From contig OZ020270.1 in assembly GCA_963971225.1 (NCBI GenBank), positions 71,812,432 to 71,876,431 of the forward strand: DNA of 64,000 bases, read 5' to 3'. Position 1 is the stretch's first letter. Each line of letters starts with the position of its first letter. Positions 30,380-42,182 of the stretch are shown in pieces. Made by a program: the position numbers and the translations under genes. The stretch is from Melieria omissa. Taxonomy: Eukaryota > Arthropoda > Insecta > Diptera > Ulidiidae. The notes beneath the pieces are model-generated. The model was given only the letters and a program-made list of their open reading frames with translations. It was not told the DNA's origin and did not search any database.

Positions 30380-31330
30380 ACTTTAAACACATTAAAAACT
30401 TAGGTTGTATGGGCAGTGCGAGGCCCCTGGTCCGATACCCACTTCATTCCCCCTGTTGAAGGGTACATCTAAATCATAACTTTGTGTCTCCTTGTTGTGT
30501 GCTTTGTAGTTCCAAAGTTATTCAAAACATTTCAGTTGCTACCATGCCCCTTGTCCAATGCTCACAAAGTTTTACCACTGAAACGGCACATCTGAACGGT
30601 GGCCCAGCACCAAATTTTAATGCTGCAAATTTAAATTCAATATGCCACGCCTACCTATCGGGTTGTATTCGCACTATGTGGTTTACCGAGACTTAGTCAA
30701 GACAAACATTCCGTGAAAAATTCAGCTAATCGGCTGTCCAGTTTTTGAGTTTTAGTGTCGTGGGATCAACAAACATACATTAATCTTTATACACAACTAG
30801 CTGACCCGGCGAATTTTGTTTCGTACAACATTTGTTGTTTCTTATATAACAAAATACGCGGGAAGGCGAATCTATGGCGATGAAAATTGACCAAGAAAAC
30901 CAACTAAAGGAAGAGGAGGATCTACTAATTAACGCAATTGAGGCCCACAAATAAGCAATGTTGCTGCTAAGTTTCAGTAAAGAAATGGACTGCGCTTGAA
31001 CCAGACATAAATTATATGGTCGGTGCCACGCCCCCTTTTTCAATACCCCCACACTGTTGTCTGTCGAAAGAAAAAATGGTGGGTTCGTACTAAGTTGCAT
31101 TGCTGTGTGACTTATAGTTCAGTGGAATATTTGGGTCACAAAAAATGTGCCACGCCCCTTGCTCAGCGCCCATAAATTCTTATCAGTAGAATGACACATC
31201 TATGGGACGACGGGGTACTAAATTTCAGTGTTGTATAGCTTAAAATTTCGAAGATATTCCATTGTAAAGATTTGGCTTGTATGGGTGGTGCCACGCCCCA
31301 CAGTGTCACGAGTAGGGACAAAAATCAATC
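30380..31330. repeat. Dispersed repeat W with internal sub-repeats
   Basis: Contains several imperfect copies of a unit around TGTATGGG(C/T)GGTGCCACGCCCC, at about 30400, 31020, 31160 and 31290. There is a family edge at 30796 (CTAGCTGACCCGGCGAATTT) preceded by AACAAACATACATTAATC. Related blocks occur at 14990-15520 and 32750. No coding sequence; the class is unknown to me. Confidence 0.5.
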
Positions 31331-32003
31331 AGTCAATCATCAGTAGAAAAATGAGTTTTTAGTATTGAAGTAAATACTTCAATTTACTAAAATGTGAAAA
31401 CGAATTTTAAAACTATCAATTTATACACCCATGCCAGGCCACCAAACTTGCGAGGTTGGTGACTTGGGTAGAAATTATTGCAATTTGTTGAATGTAAGTT
31501 CGAGGACTTTTGTCGAAAAATTTCCCATGGAACCTTATGTTAAGTAAATATACTCTATAAATATACTATTTTTGGAACTCTTTCCCTCTTTTGTTTTGCT
31601 TTCCATATTCCTTGTACCGTTACTTGAAAAAACGTAAATTCGTAGGAATAAAAGTGCAGTGTCATCAAACTTTAGATAAACTTATAAAAAAACGACTTCT
31701 TACTACTTTGAGATTTTACAGTGTGATATAGCTGAAAGTATGTATTAATGGAAACCATGGACTTTAGCTGCACAAACTTGTACGTTTTTAAGAAGTTTAG
31801 CATTTTCCGTGCCGTATGCAGTCAAAAATAGGGACCTTTTTGCAGCATGGTTGGCTTCGCTTAAGCTATAAATTTTTTGTAATAATATGCAAACACCACT
31901 TGATTTAGAAAATTACAAAAAAAGGTAGATTCGATGAAAGGCTTTGGTAATATAAGCCACTCACCATTGAATCAAGGCAACTTTCGAAAATAAGCGAACC
32001 AAT
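31331..32003. other. Intronic sequence without recognised features
   Basis: AT-rich sequence with no open frame resembling a protein and no clear repeat edge. The same holds for 32374-32740 beyond the neighbouring SINE. Confidence 0.4.
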
Positions 32004-32017
32004 TATAGCACTTAATA

Positions 32018-32359
32018 ATAATTTTTAATAATAATTGACTGGCACGACAACCCGCTTACGCGAGACTAAGGCCTAGCTTCCCGCAACCACCCGTGTTGTG
32101 CGTGTGAATTTGTACGCGGGTCGAAGGGACCTACAGTTTTATGCCGGTTCCGAACGGCAGGTTGGGAGCTTTTTCATAAGCAATTTTTACTCTCAGTGGT
32201 TTGCCATTTCCAGCTGAGATGACAGCCACAGCCACCGAAAGAGAAAACGACTTTTCCCGTTATTTTTTTTAGGTGTTATTACAGGCAGTATTTGAACCTG
32301 AGGTTGCTGCCTTCGACTCGCGGTCCAAAGCACTAACCAACTGAGCCACGGCGGCTGCC
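32018..32359 (-). mobile_element. tRNA-derived SINE-1, full length, minus strand
   Basis: Head at the right (inverted CCGCCGTGGCTCAG ending near 32357), tail at the left. The perfect 14-bp duplication TATAGCACTTAATA flanks it at 32004-32017 and 32360-32373. An extra CAGCCA unit near 32225 distinguishes it from its sisters. Confidence 0.92.
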
Positions 32360-32373
32360 TATAGCACTTAATA

Positions 32374-33019
32374 GGAAAATTAAAGTTAAACATGAAAACC
32401 GAAACTTTGAGATACTGCAATATATAATAATGAGGAAGTTGAAAAAAGGAGTTTTTAAATTTTGTCAAAAATAGTAGAGGGTTCAAAAATTCATGATCGA
32501 AAACCGATTACCCTATCAGTACAAATTAACAATCTGTAATTTTTAATGGAAATATATGCTGTACTGAGTTTAATAAGAGGTGTTTTTATTTTTATTTGGG
32601 TTTGAAATTACTTAGATGCACATAAGTATGCACAGATATTTGTAGTTTTTTCAATATTTCCTTTTTTTATGACAAGCGTATTTGTAGATAGATGTTTTCA
32701 TAAATATATCTTTTATAGTTTCCGAGATACTGTCAACTTAGTATTTGGTTTCTATGGAAGGTGGGCGTGTCCGTGGGTCGATTGAACTAATTAACTTCTC
32801 TTTATAACAAAATGATATGTACAACATTTTACTGTCGTACGTACTATTTTTGTCTCTCGCTACTAAGGTTTCCCAACACTGTGCGCCCCCTCGTCCAATA
32901 CTCGCCCCATTCTCTTTGTCGAACGACACACTAACTAGTAAGTTCGTAGTGAATTTAATTGATGCGTGACTTATGATTCCAAAGTTATCGTCTGAAAATG
33001 TTCAGAGTTCACGGTCAAA
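32374..33019. other. Intronic sequence left of E2, repeat W debris
   Basis: No gene is seen. 32740-33019 has a GGGCGTGTCCGTGGG block and GACTTATGATTCCAAAGTTA, as in repeat W. E2 is inserted in it; the continuation is at 39052 (GGCAGGGATTTTCC). Confidence 0.4.
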
Positions 33020-33924
33020 TATGGGCATCTCCCAAAAAAGGTCCACCACGAGTAAAAAATTCAAATTGCTCAGAAAAACTTTTTATTATCCAATAATACA
33101 GCTTAAATATCTATATTTTATAAATGTAAAAGAATTTTTTATTTTTTTTAATTTTTGACCGAAATATACTACTGTAAAAGAAAAAACTTTTTTCTGAGCC
33201 TTTTGACGAATTATATGCACATTTTGTCTTAGCGTTTTTATCTTATTCAAGTAATATTATATTTTTCTTGTAATGCAAAAGTTTTCTACTAACAACATTA
33301 TCAACATCTAACATTAACATCTTATGTATTAGAGAAAGCGAGAGAAAGTGGAGTTCGAAGAACGGAAGTTTTTTCAGTTTGCTTCTTCCTGTATCCTATT
33401 GTCGCGTCCGTGCCCAAAAAACCTTATTAGTTGTTGCCATTAGTGGACAAACTTTTCAAATGCAAGTAGCTGTCAGTTTTTAAATAGGTGCATTGTTCCC
33501 GTTAGGAAAATATAATAATTCGTTCCTGGCAAAATCGGAAAACAATGTTATGAGTATTTAAAATTTGTCGCGTCCGTAACCGGAAGCTCTGAATCGATTC
33601 GATTGTTTTTCGATTTCCGGTAAATTTCCGCATTTCTTGAGATACAATTTTTTTTTCAAAATATTGACTCTCATTGAACATTTTACCAATAAAATACAAG
33701 AAAATATAAAAAAAATCATTTAGGTTGGGAATTACAGCTCAATCAAATTTGTATGTTATATTGTACAATGGTCCGCAAAGGAGTAAAAATGCATGAAACT
33801 TTTTTTCTTTTTTTTTAAGTTTTATGAACAATTCATTGGTTTATTTGATAAGAAAACATAAATTATAACAACAAAAATCAAAACGTGATTTCATTTTGAT
33901 CGAAAACTATATAAATTATATATA

Positions 33925-34381
33925 CAGTGCAAGCTCGGTATTCGCGACTACCCATTATCGCGACGGCCCGGTTATCGCGACGGCTTGGTGCTTGGTGCTA
34001 TAATCGCGACAGTTTACGAAAAACGGGTTCTATTTTCGCGACTTTCATCTTTTTTTTTTAATTGTATTACAATGTCTATAACCAAAAATGGGAAATCTCC
34101 GTATTTTCGTATATTAACCTTTTTGGATTTTTAAGCCGACAACAGCACTATATGAACTACGTGATTCAGTTGTTATTTTAAAAAATAATTTGCCAAAAAA
34201 ACAACTCAAAATCTCCAATTTCATTAAAAATGTTTAAATTGTAAATATATCAATAAAAACAATTCTAATTTTAAAAATTACATAACATTTTTCAGTAAAA
34301 ATTTGGGTTCTATTATCGCGAAAATTCGGTTTTCGCGACAGGTCTGGTTTTTAATTAGTCGCGAAAATCGAGCTTGCACTG
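33925..34381. mobile_element. Pogo/mariner-type MITE, TA-flanked
   Basis: 457 bp with ends CAGTGCAAGCTCGGTATTCG and the inverse of CAGTGCAAGCTCGATTTTCG, flanked by TA (33923-33924 and 34382-34383). The interior repeats TTCGCGA and ATCGCGAC. E3 shows the uninterrupted A/T-rich site at about 36045-36062. No transposase. Confidence 0.88.
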
Positions 34382-34755
34382 TATAAACAATTGAATAACA
34401 TTTATCAGGCCTTATAAAACCGTTATTGCTGTTGCAAAGCCCTTTTCCCCTCAATAAAACACAGAATCAACTAAACACCATATAGCTTTGTAGAAAGATA
34501 CCGAATATAGCCGATTCTTATTATCGTAGTGGGAGTGGCAAGTACTCATGTCTAACATTACATAATCTGCGTTTGCCCAGTAAATCACAAAATCGTCTAG
34601 TGATTGTTATTTCTGAATAGAAATAGTCCAACAGTCGAATTTTATTAGTCATAGGATTTTGTGCTGGGCGTAGCATTCAAACAAACAGAAAAATTCTGTT
34701 ACCAAATCCATAACTTAAAAAAATGTAAACATCACTTGCAACCTTTGCCTGCCAT

Positions 34756-34818
34756 TTGTACGATAAATCGTACAAAGCTTTGCAACCCTTGTGGTCATTT
34801 GTACGATATATCGTACAA
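34756..34818. promoter_or_regulatory. Paired 20-bp palindromes of family E (E2 copy)
   Basis: TTGTACGATAAATCGTACAA at 34756-34775 (one break) and the perfect TTGTACGATATATCGTACAA at 34799-34818, with 23 bases between. The pair and its spacing are the same in E1 and E3. Confidence 0.6.
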
Positions 34819-35176
34819 TTTTTTAAAAGGCTCGGGGAAAAATATTTAGAAGCAAAAATTGTTAAATTTAATAAGTTTTATAAATCAACTGAGATTCAAA
34901 CTTTGAAATTGTTTGTCTTTTTGCTACTAAAAAGTATTACATATTTAAAAATTCCTCCGCAGAAGCATCGCATAGCCAAATTCTTGCAAAGAGCTGCTTA
35001 CAAAACGCACTCACACTGTATAGCCACGGGTATTGTGATTTATACAGAAATGGTAAACAGAATGGTAAAACCTACTTAAGGGGCCCGAACACTGTAAACT
35101 GCGATTTTTCATATGTTTTTTATTTTATTTATTAAAAAAAAACGGACGTTCCGATTTACATGAAACTTTACACATA

Positions 35177-37580
35177 TGGGCATCTCCCAAAAAAGGTCCA
35201 CCACGAGTGAAAAATTCAAATTGCTCAGAAAAACTTTTTATTATCCAATAATACAGCTTAAATATCTATATTTTATAAATGTAAAAGAATTTTTAATTTT
35301 TTTTAATTTTTGACCGAAATATACTACTGTAAAAGAAAAAAATTTGTTTCTGAGCCTTTTGACGAATTATATGCACATTTTGTCTTTGCGTTTTTATCTT
35401 ATTCAAGTAATATTATATTTTTCTTGTAATGCAAAAGTTGTCTACTAACAACAATCTTATGTATTAGAGAAAGCGAGAGAAAGTGGAGTTCGAAGAACGG
35501 AAGTTTTTTTAGTTTGCTTCTTCCTGTATCCTATTGTCGCGTCCGTGCCCAAAAAACCTTATTAGTTGTTGCCATTAGTGGACAAACTTTTCAAATGCAA
35601 GTAGCTGTCAGTTTTTAAATAGGTGCATTGTTCCCGTTAGGAAAATATAATAATTGGTTCCCGGCAAAATCGGAAAAAAATTTTATGGGTGTTTAAAATT
35701 TGTCGCGTCCGTAACCGGAAGCTCTGAATCGATTCGATTGTTTTTCGATTTCCGGTAAATTTCCGCATTTCTTGAGATACAATTTTTTTTTCAAAATATT
35801 GACTCTCATTGAACATTTTAGCAATAAAATACAAGAAAATATCAAAAAAATTATTTTGGTTGAGAATAACAGCTTCAGCAATTTTGTACGATATATCGTA
35901 CAATGGTCCGCAAAGGAGTAAAAATGCATGAAACTTTTTTTTCGTTTTTTTTTATTTTATGAACAATTCATTGGTTTATTTGATAAGAAAATATAAATTT
36001 AACAACAAAAATCAAAACGTGATTTCATTGATCGAAAACTATATAAATTATATATATAAACAATTGAGTAACATCTATCAGGCCTTATAAAACCGTTATT
36101 GCTTTTGCAAAGCCCTTTTCCCCTCAATAAAACAGAATCAACCAAACACCATATAGCTTTGTAGAAAGATACCGAATATAGCTGATTCTTATTATCGTAG
36201 TGGGAGTGGCAAGTACTCATGTCTAACCTTACATAATCTGTGTCTGCCCAGTGAAACACAAAATCGTTAAGTAATTGTTATTTCTGAATAGAAATAGTCG
36301 ATCAGTCGAATTGTATTAGTCATACGATTTAGTGATGCGCGTGGCATTCAAGCTAACAGAAAAATTCTGTTACCAATCCATAACTTAAAAAAAATGCAAA
36401 CATCACTTGCAACCTTTGCCTGCCATTTGTACGATAAATCGTACAAAGCTTTGCAACCCTTGTGGTCATTTGTACGATATATCATACAATTTTTTAAAGG
36501 CTCGGGAAAAATATTTAGAAGCAAAAATTTTTAAATTTAATAAGTTTTATAAATCAACTGAGATTCAAACTTTGAAATTGTTTGTCTTTTTGCTACTAAA
36601 AAGTATTACATATTTAAAAATTCCGCCGCAGAAGCATAGCATCGCCAAATTCTTGCAAAGAGCTGCTTACAAATCGCACTCACACTGTATACCCACGGCT
36701 ATTGTGATTTATATTTTCAAACAGAATGGTAAAACATAACCTACTTAATAAGAATTTAAAAGCCGTTTCATAAAAAAACGTTCGCTGTCAAAAAAAATCG
36801 TTAAAAAAAATTGAACGATATATCATAAAAATTTCCGGAAAGGGTTAATGAAAAATACTGTACAAATATGTTCAGCTAGTTAATTAATTTAATTAATTTA
36901 TTAAGTTATTTCTAAAACCAGTTTGCTGCGATGTGATGAATGAAAGGTGCATTGCTAATGATTGTAAGAGCTGTGTGCGCGATATTAAACAAGATCTAAT
37001 TCCAATAGAGTTCCTCAGGAAAATTAAATAAACCACACTAAGAACTTTTAACTTTAATTTTTCCTTATTTTGATTGCTGTAACTTGAATTTTACTTGTTA
37101 TGTGTTATTTTTATTAAAAGTTGAAGTGTTTTAATAAAAACGATTACTGTATTTAATACGGGGAATACCCTTGGAAAAATTTGTCGCGTCCGTGATGTCG
37201 CGTCCGTATTCATGATATACCTAATTAAAAAAAGGTAAGACAAAATTCTCATATTTCATAAGTCTACGAAGAAAAGTTATCCTTTGACCTTCATTTGCAT
37301 GTATATATATAAAAAAAAGTTCCCAAAAATCGCTAAATTTTGTATATTTCTATAAGAGCTTCAAAAAAACTTCTTTTTTTTGTCGCGTCCGTTTCATTGC
37401 ATTATTGCTTATTATTTTGTACTAATTTGTACTAAATATTTCCAATATATTTCTAAAATGTAGCACTATTTCAGCGCGCTAGAACACTAAAAAAACATAT
37501 CGACTTTTTGTGTTTCTTTCTTGTTTTTTATGTAATTGAAAGCGTGCGAATGTCGCGTCCGTGCCACTGGGAGATGCCCA
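35177..37580 (+). mobile_element. Family E element, copy E3 (uninterrupted, ~2.4 kb)
   Basis: The only intact-length copy, 2404 bp. Ends TGGGCATCTCCC and GGGAGATGCCCA. Its target is the inverted arm of Y. The opposite Y arm shows the site before insertion (ACACATATGTTAAT), and comparison gives a duplication of at least TA and at most CATATG, since the palindrome hides the exact edge. The 11-mer GTCGCGTCCGT is at 35536, 35702, 37183, 37197, 37382 and 37552, all in one orientation. Palindromes are at 35884-35903 (perfect), 36427-36446 and 36470-36489. No frame over 110 codons, and none resembles a transposase. Confidence 0.85.
35884..35903. promoter_or_regulatory. Perfect 20-bp palindrome in E3
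   Basis: TTGTACGATATATCGTACAA. The homologous position in E2 (about 33750) reads TTGTATGTTATATTGTACAA, so the site is perfect in one copy and decayed in the other. Confidence 0.6.
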
Positions 37581-39051
37581 TATGTTAATAAATGTTTAGA
37601 TTACCTTTTTTACTACCTTTTTTAATTCGATTTGCCCCTTTCAAAACTTAAAACGCGATTATCTCGAAACCATGTTTTTTGACCGCGTTGACAGCATAAC
37701 TGAAAAAGTTTTTATCCGATCGACCTGATTCAAATTGCATTCTATTCGGGAATAGTGTCGCTTCTGCTCGACGTAGCCGTTTTTCGATATATGCCAAACT
37801 TTTTTTTTATAAATAATTTAGTGCAAAATTTTACGCGAAAAAAAAAAACTTTTTCTTCAAACAGCCGCCATTTTTTTTCTAATCAATATTTTTAAAATCC
37901 CCTACGTCAAACAGTAGCCAGTAATGTATATTTCAAGAATCTTTTTTGTTTTTTGCTCTAGGAGGCTCCGTTATGCTGATTTGCTGTCAACGCGACAAGG
38001 GTCATTTTAAAAAGACGACATTTTGGATCAGCTACAGAATACAAACATGGCCGCCAAAAAAAAAAAAAAATTGTTTTCGATAATCTAAACATTTATTAAC
38101 ATATGTGTAAAGTTTCATGTAAATCGGAACGTCCGTTTTTTTTTAATAAATAAAATAAAAAAACATATGAAAAATCGCAGTTTACAGTGTTCGGGCCCCT
38201 TAATAAGAATTAAAAAGCCGTTTCATAAAAAATACGTTCGCTGTCAAAAAAAAATTTTTTTAAAAAATTGTACGATATATCATACAAATTTCCGGAAAGG
38301 GTTAATGAAAAATACTGCAAAAATATGTTCAGCTAGTTAATTAATTTAATTTAATTAATTTATTAAGTTATTTCTAAAACCAGTTTACTGCGATGTGATG
38401 AATGAAAGGTGCATTGCTAATGTATGTAAAAGCTGTTTGCACGATATTAAACAAGATCTAATTCCAATAGAGTTCCTCAGGAAAATTAAATAAACCACAC
38501 TAAGAACTTAGAAGAACCACTTAAGAACTAACTTTATTTTTCCCTTATTTTGATTGCTGTAACTTGAATTTAACTTGTTATGTGTTATTTTTATTAAAAG
38601 TTTAAGTGTTATAATGAAAAACCATTACTGTATTTCATAAGGGGAATACCCTTGGAAAAATTTGTCGCGTCCGTGATGTCGCGTCCGTATTCATGATATA
38701 CCTAATTAAACAAAGGTAAGACAAAATTCTCATATTTCATAATTTTATGAAAAAAAATGTATCCTTTGACCTTCATTTGCATGTATATATATAAAAAAAA
38801 AGTTCCCAAAAATCGCTAAATTTTGTATATTTCTATAAGAGCTTCAAAAAAAACTTCTTTTTTTTTGTCGCGTCCGTTTCATTGCATAATTGCTTATTAT
38901 TTTGTACTAATTAGTACTAAATCTTTCCAATATATTTCTAAAATGTAGTACTATTTCAGCGCGTTAGAACACTAAAAAAACACATCGACTTTTTGTGTTG
39001 CTTTCGTGTTTTTGGTGTAATTGAAAGCGTGCGAATGGGGAGATGTCCATA

Positions 39052-39741
39052 TGGCAGGGATTTTCCGAATTTTTCAATAGATTTTCCGGAATTTTTTTTT
39101 CACACGAACCTGAACTGACGCGATACGAATCCAACAAAAAAATCTCTATGGAAATCGGCCGGTCCGTTTGAGCGTGATTCGCTTACACACATACATCCAC
39201 TTTCTTTTATATATATAGATATTTGCTGCAATGACTCGTAATATTTTTTTATATCCATATTGTTTTGCATCATTATACCACAGTTAATTTCTGTCATCAT
39301 AATGGGCATTGCAGGAAGGCGTAAAAGGTGGACGTGGTCAACTTTATATAGCCTATGTTTACATCAACATTAATTTTCATGTACCGTAGCTTCGTTTTGT
39401 TAGTTTAGTGGGCACATAAATTGGGTGTGGCCGATAAAATATAGCCTATGCTTGTCCCAATGAAACGTTAATTTTTTTGCTGACCGTAGAAAACTTGGAG
39501 CAAACTTTAGTTTTTTACTGTAATACGTAGTTTAATTCATTTTAAGTTTTTTTATTATATGAGTTTAGGTTTTGTTATGTGGACTTCAAATTAAGAAATG
39601 AATTCGATTTAAAATACTTTTTTGAATTACCCAATTTTCACTAAATTCCTGCAATATAAGTTTCATGAAATACTACCAGTTAGCCACGGCTTTGCAAGAA
39701 AGAATTTCATACTTTTATTCAAAACAATCTCATTCCACAAC
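39052..39741. other. Repeat debris right of E2
   Basis: Holds the edge ACACACATACATCCACTTTC followed by TTTTATATATATAGAT at about 39185-39220, the same style of family edge as at 16100 and 30780. No gene is recognised. Confidence 0.35.
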
Positions 39742-40090
39742 TAGCAGGGTCCCGCGGCTTTGTACGCAAGTTTTAAGTCAATGGACTCAATAAATCAATT
39801 GTTTCTTAATTCTTCGTTGACCCAGTCAGATTCTTACGCGAAAATAATTGTCTAATTATATCTTATTTAAAGGGCGTTCGCTATATTTTAAGTAATTTCA
39901 CCTCTTAAGTCATGTTTCCCTTTACAAACTCTTAACCCATCGTTGACCCAGTCAGATTCCGATTTTCGAAAGAAATAAAAGCACGTGTCGCTTTATTTAT
40001 TCTTTGGTGCACTTTAACCAAGTTTATGCTTGTGTTAATCTGACTAGCATTCACAATTAGATATTGAAAATATAACCAAAACACTTAAAA
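39742..40090. repeat. Dispersed repeat Z
   Basis: Begins ACTAGCAGGGTCCCGCGGCT and continues TTTAAGTCAATGGACTCAAT, then two or more imperfect units containing TTGACCCAGTCAGATT. Same family as 14718, 11868 and 63325. No coding sequence. Confidence 0.5.
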
Positions 40091-40436
40091 TTAAATCAAA
40101 GTTCAACAGCATAAATACAAAATAAATTCAGTACAAAAAACAAAAATGACTAAGGTGCCATAAAATTTACTTTGTCGAGTTGCCTTTTGATGAATGATCT
40201 ATTAAAAGATAACTGATTATAATTTTATATACGAGGGCGGGTCAATAAGTCCGTGACTTTTTGAATTTGCCGCCTCTTAACCCTTTTACACCCATACCAA
40301 ACCCTGAAGTAAAAATTTCATAAATTCATGTTTATTTGTTTAATAATGTTGCATATTAACACATAGAAGGAAAAAAAATGTTTGAAAACAAATAGTGTCC
40401 TTGTAAAGGGTATGTCCTCATATGGGGACAATGGGC

Positions 40437-41494
40437 TCATTGGGTATGAAAATTTTCAAAGCAAGTTCTCTCAAGACAAAGTGTTTTAGCACACTTTTTG
40501 CACTGCCAACGCGCTTTAGAATGGCAAATCACACACCGAAGCTGTTGCTGAATTTTTTGGGGGAAATGGCCAACTCCATCTAGGTGCAAGTTTGGCACGT
40601 TAGAGGATGAGGGGCGTGTTTTGCAGCATGCTGAATGCCGTAAGTAATATCTTGCAATGGCACGACAAAAATTTAACTGATCCAACGACTCTTTTCCATT
40701 AGCCAATACATGGAGACGCCAGGCATTTGCAAGAGCGACGTCTATCATATACGTAAATAGTACCCACCACCACTTCTTTCCTCGAATTGAAATCCGATAC
40801 TTTGATATGGATTGATCAATCTGGTCAACTCCGCCCATTCCTTTGTTGTATGACTCAAATAAGTGCGGCATATTGACATATACTTTTTGCTTTGTAGTTG
40901 AACACCATCTTTTGACTTTAGCTAAAGGTTCTATGATTTCATAATTTGTTGCCATCGTGCACACACTATTATCGACCCAACGTACCAGAAGAATTTCATT
41001 GTTGACATCGAACCGGTAGTCATACTCAGCACGCATACGTTTCTTCATGTCCTTTATCGAAACAAGGGGACAATTTTTCGTCCGTCCTTCTCGGACAGTA
41101 CCAGTGGCGCGGTAACCTGAATCTGCTAGTTCTCTGAGTAACGTTAGTAAAAAAATTATCAAAGTATATGACGTGCTCTTTTGGATTTGCAGCTAATCGT
41201 TCGAGGAGTGACCACTCTAGATCCCAACGGATCTTTTCTGAAAGGTTTTGACTCATCTTTAACGCAGTATACATAAAAAGCGTAACAGTACCCATCCGAG
41301 CTGGCAATCATCCAAGTTTTGTAACCAAATCTCACGGGTTTGCCTCCTATAAATTGCTTTGATGGATGATGTCCAAAGTATTTCACCATTGACTCATCAA
41401 TCTCATGCAAAACACCCCACTGTAAAAATTTTGCTTGCAATATATCCATAAGAGGCCTCACTTTGAACATTTTATCGGATGATTCTGTAGCCAT
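40437..41494 (-). pseudogene. piggyBac transposase, C-terminal two-thirds
   Basis: Continues the frame interrupted at 47812. All three catalytic Asp regions can be found: EIDESMVKYFGHH (first), HVIYFDNFFTN (second) and NKGMGGVDQIDQSISKY (third). Between them come KPVRFGYKTWMIASSDGYCY and NCPLVSIKDMKKRMRAEYDY. The C-terminus has the cysteine-rich zinc finger CVICHSKARWQCKKCAKTLC...CFENFH that binds the element's ends, and stops at 40437. Frameshifts near 41160 and 41300 break it. Together with 47806-48512 it makes a transposase of normal piggyBac size. Confidence 0.85.
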
Positions 41495-41609
41495 ATTATT
41501 TATTTATTTATTTATTGATTTATGTCAGCATACAAGTTTTGACTTTTAAATGCTACAAAAACAAAATACATTAAAACAGATAAATAACAATGATAATAAA
41601 TAATATTAA

Positions 41610-42127
41610 CCCTTCGCTGCATGATTTAATTTCCGTGAAGAAAAAACATTTTTGTTATATAATTCTTGTTGCTTGTTAAGTTCTGATGGTAAAAATGAAA
41701 TTTTGTTGAATTCCTGTATCTATGAAAGAAGTTCTGCGGACATTTTCCGTATCCTGGTTAGAACGCTACCACCGAAATGAAAGTCGGGTTAATCTATTTT
41801 TTAGTGTTGGCTACTGCGGGGAGTCGATCTGAGGTCAGGCGTCACTGTATACTCGTAATTCAATGCACTAAACAACTGAGCGACGGCGATCGCCAAGTAA
41901 CCATCGCCATCAATAACCAAAATTATTTCACCGAATCGAAACACTTGTTGTTTTTTCGATTCTGTTGAACATACTTTCAATATTATTCGCGAAATTCCGT
42001 TAGTGATCAAATGTTTTATTATAAAAGACACAACTGAAGAATAAATAACTGTAAAAGGGTGAATAGAATAGTCTACAGATCAATGAAAAGTTAACATTGC
42101 ATATATGCAATGCCATGCAGCGAAGGG
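41610..42127. mobile_element. TTAA-flanked piggyBac-type MITE
   Basis: 518 bp with ends CCCTTCGCTGCATG and CATGCAGCGAAGGG, flanked by TTAA (41606-41609 and 42128-42131). It lies in the 3' UTR of LINE-B. Inside, 41815-41895 in reverse orientation looks like a decayed tRNA-type SINE head (GCTCAGTTGTTTAGTGCA, and AGATCGACTCC as B box). Confidence 0.85.
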
Positions 42128-42182
42128 TTAAATATAAATTATGTTAAAAAGGATAGGATTAAAGGAAAGGATAGGATAAGAG

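Larger units (their letters stand above)
35080..38199. mobile_element. TTAA-flanked element Y (piggyBac- or Kolobok-like), with E3 inside
   Basis: Ends GGGGCCCGAACACTGTAAAC and its inverse, flanked by TTAA (35076-35079 and 38200-38203). The inverted repeats run about 100 bp and include AACGGACGTTCCGATTTACA. E3 gives the empty site CCTACTTAATAAG. Without E3 the element is about 710 bp and has no transposase. It is a different family from the element at 19135 but has similar ends (GGGG...CACTGTAAA). Confidence 0.85.
33022..39049 (+). mobile_element. Family E element, copy E2 (split by a pogo-like MITE and by Y)
   Basis: Ends TGGGCATCTCCC and GGGAGATGTCCA, flanked by TA (33020-33021 and 39050-39051). 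Its own sequence is 33022-33924, 34382-35079 and 38200-39049. It carries the 11-mer GTCGCGTCCGT at 33401, 33567, 38664, 38678 and 38867, and palindromes at 34756-34775, 34799-34818 and 38268-38287. It is collinear with E3 throughout. No protein is encoded that I can recognise. Confidence 0.82.
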
